From assembly GCA_014763545.1 (NCBI GenBank), contig JACXVD010000002.1, positions 18,069-82,068 on the forward strand: DNA of 64,000 bases, read 5' to 3'. The notes under the pieces were generated by a model, which saw only the letters and a list, made by a program, of their open reading frames with translations, was not told the DNA's origin and ran no database searches. The stretch comes from Sphingomonadales bacterium. Lineage in GTDB: Bacteria > Pseudomonadota > Alphaproteobacteria > Sphingomonadales > Sphingomonadaceae. The stretch's first letter is position 1. Each line of letters starts with the position of its first letter. The translations under genes and the position numbers were made by a program. Positions 63,148-64,000 of this stretch are shown here, piece after piece.

Positions 63148-64000
<853 letters not shown>

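Overview
This GC-rich, densely packed chromosomal stretch looks like an alphaproteobacterium of the Sphingomonadales (Novosphingobium/Erythrobacter-like). The grounds are several large TonB-dependent receptors, a pobR-pobA pair, many ATGA/GTGA gene overlaps and GTG/TTG starts. I see no tRNA, rRNA, transposase, phage gene or CRISPR array, and no gene-free gap over 300 bases.

Bases 1-20,920 are an aromatic-catabolic island. It holds a 4-cresol-dehydrogenase-type flavoprotein with a lipoprotein cytochrome c, a GMC oxidoreductase, an aldehyde dehydrogenase, a carotenoid-cleavage-type oxygenase, a TonB receptor and two transport proteins. A lower pathway follows: 3-hydroxybenzoate-6-hydroxylase-type monooxygenase, gentisate dioxygenase, fumarylacetoacetate-hydrolase-family hydrolase, aconitase-family hydratase, class III CoA-transferase and HMG-CoA-lyase-like lyase. 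No maleylpyruvate isomerase is present, so I read the end of the route as (methyl)maleylpyruvate to maleate or citraconate, then malate or citramalate, then CoA-ester cleavage. An IclR-type regulator sits inside the island. A partly palindromic element, roughly AGAAC-N5-TTCTGTTNAACAGAAC, occurs before six transcription units, always read toward the gene, and is the likely IclR operator.

Bases 20,930-35,180 encode a [NiFe] hydrogenase system. A minus-strand hypC-A-B-D-F-E operon ending in a fused kinase gene faces a plus-strand operon of maturation protease, HupH-like protein, Tat-exported small subunit, Isp1-like cytochrome b, large subunit, Isp2-like HdrD-type Fe-S protein and nickel transporter. 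The small subunit lacks the extra cysteines of oxygen-tolerant enzymes.

Bases 35,200-56,530 are mainly a quinoprotein alcohol-oxidation region: aldehyde dehydrogenase plus DUF779 protein, FIST protein, PAS hybrid kinase, LuxR-type response regulator, a PQQ alcohol dehydrogenase with the extra Asp typical of lanthanide enzymes, its cytochrome c and XoxJ-like binding protein, a beta-propeller, a porin, a TonB/cytochrome b561/TonB operon, and PQQ-associated accessory genes (metallohydrolase, SoxYZ-like carrier, CxxxCW protein). A second, directional box, CCAARGTNCAAT, lies before seven of these genes and points toward each start.

Bases 56,530-64,000 carry an acyl-CoA dehydrogenase, a LuxR regulator, cysD-cysNC, a DUF2061 protein and a PobR-like regulator facing a pobA gene broken by an internal deletion and frameshift. 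The window ends inside pobA.
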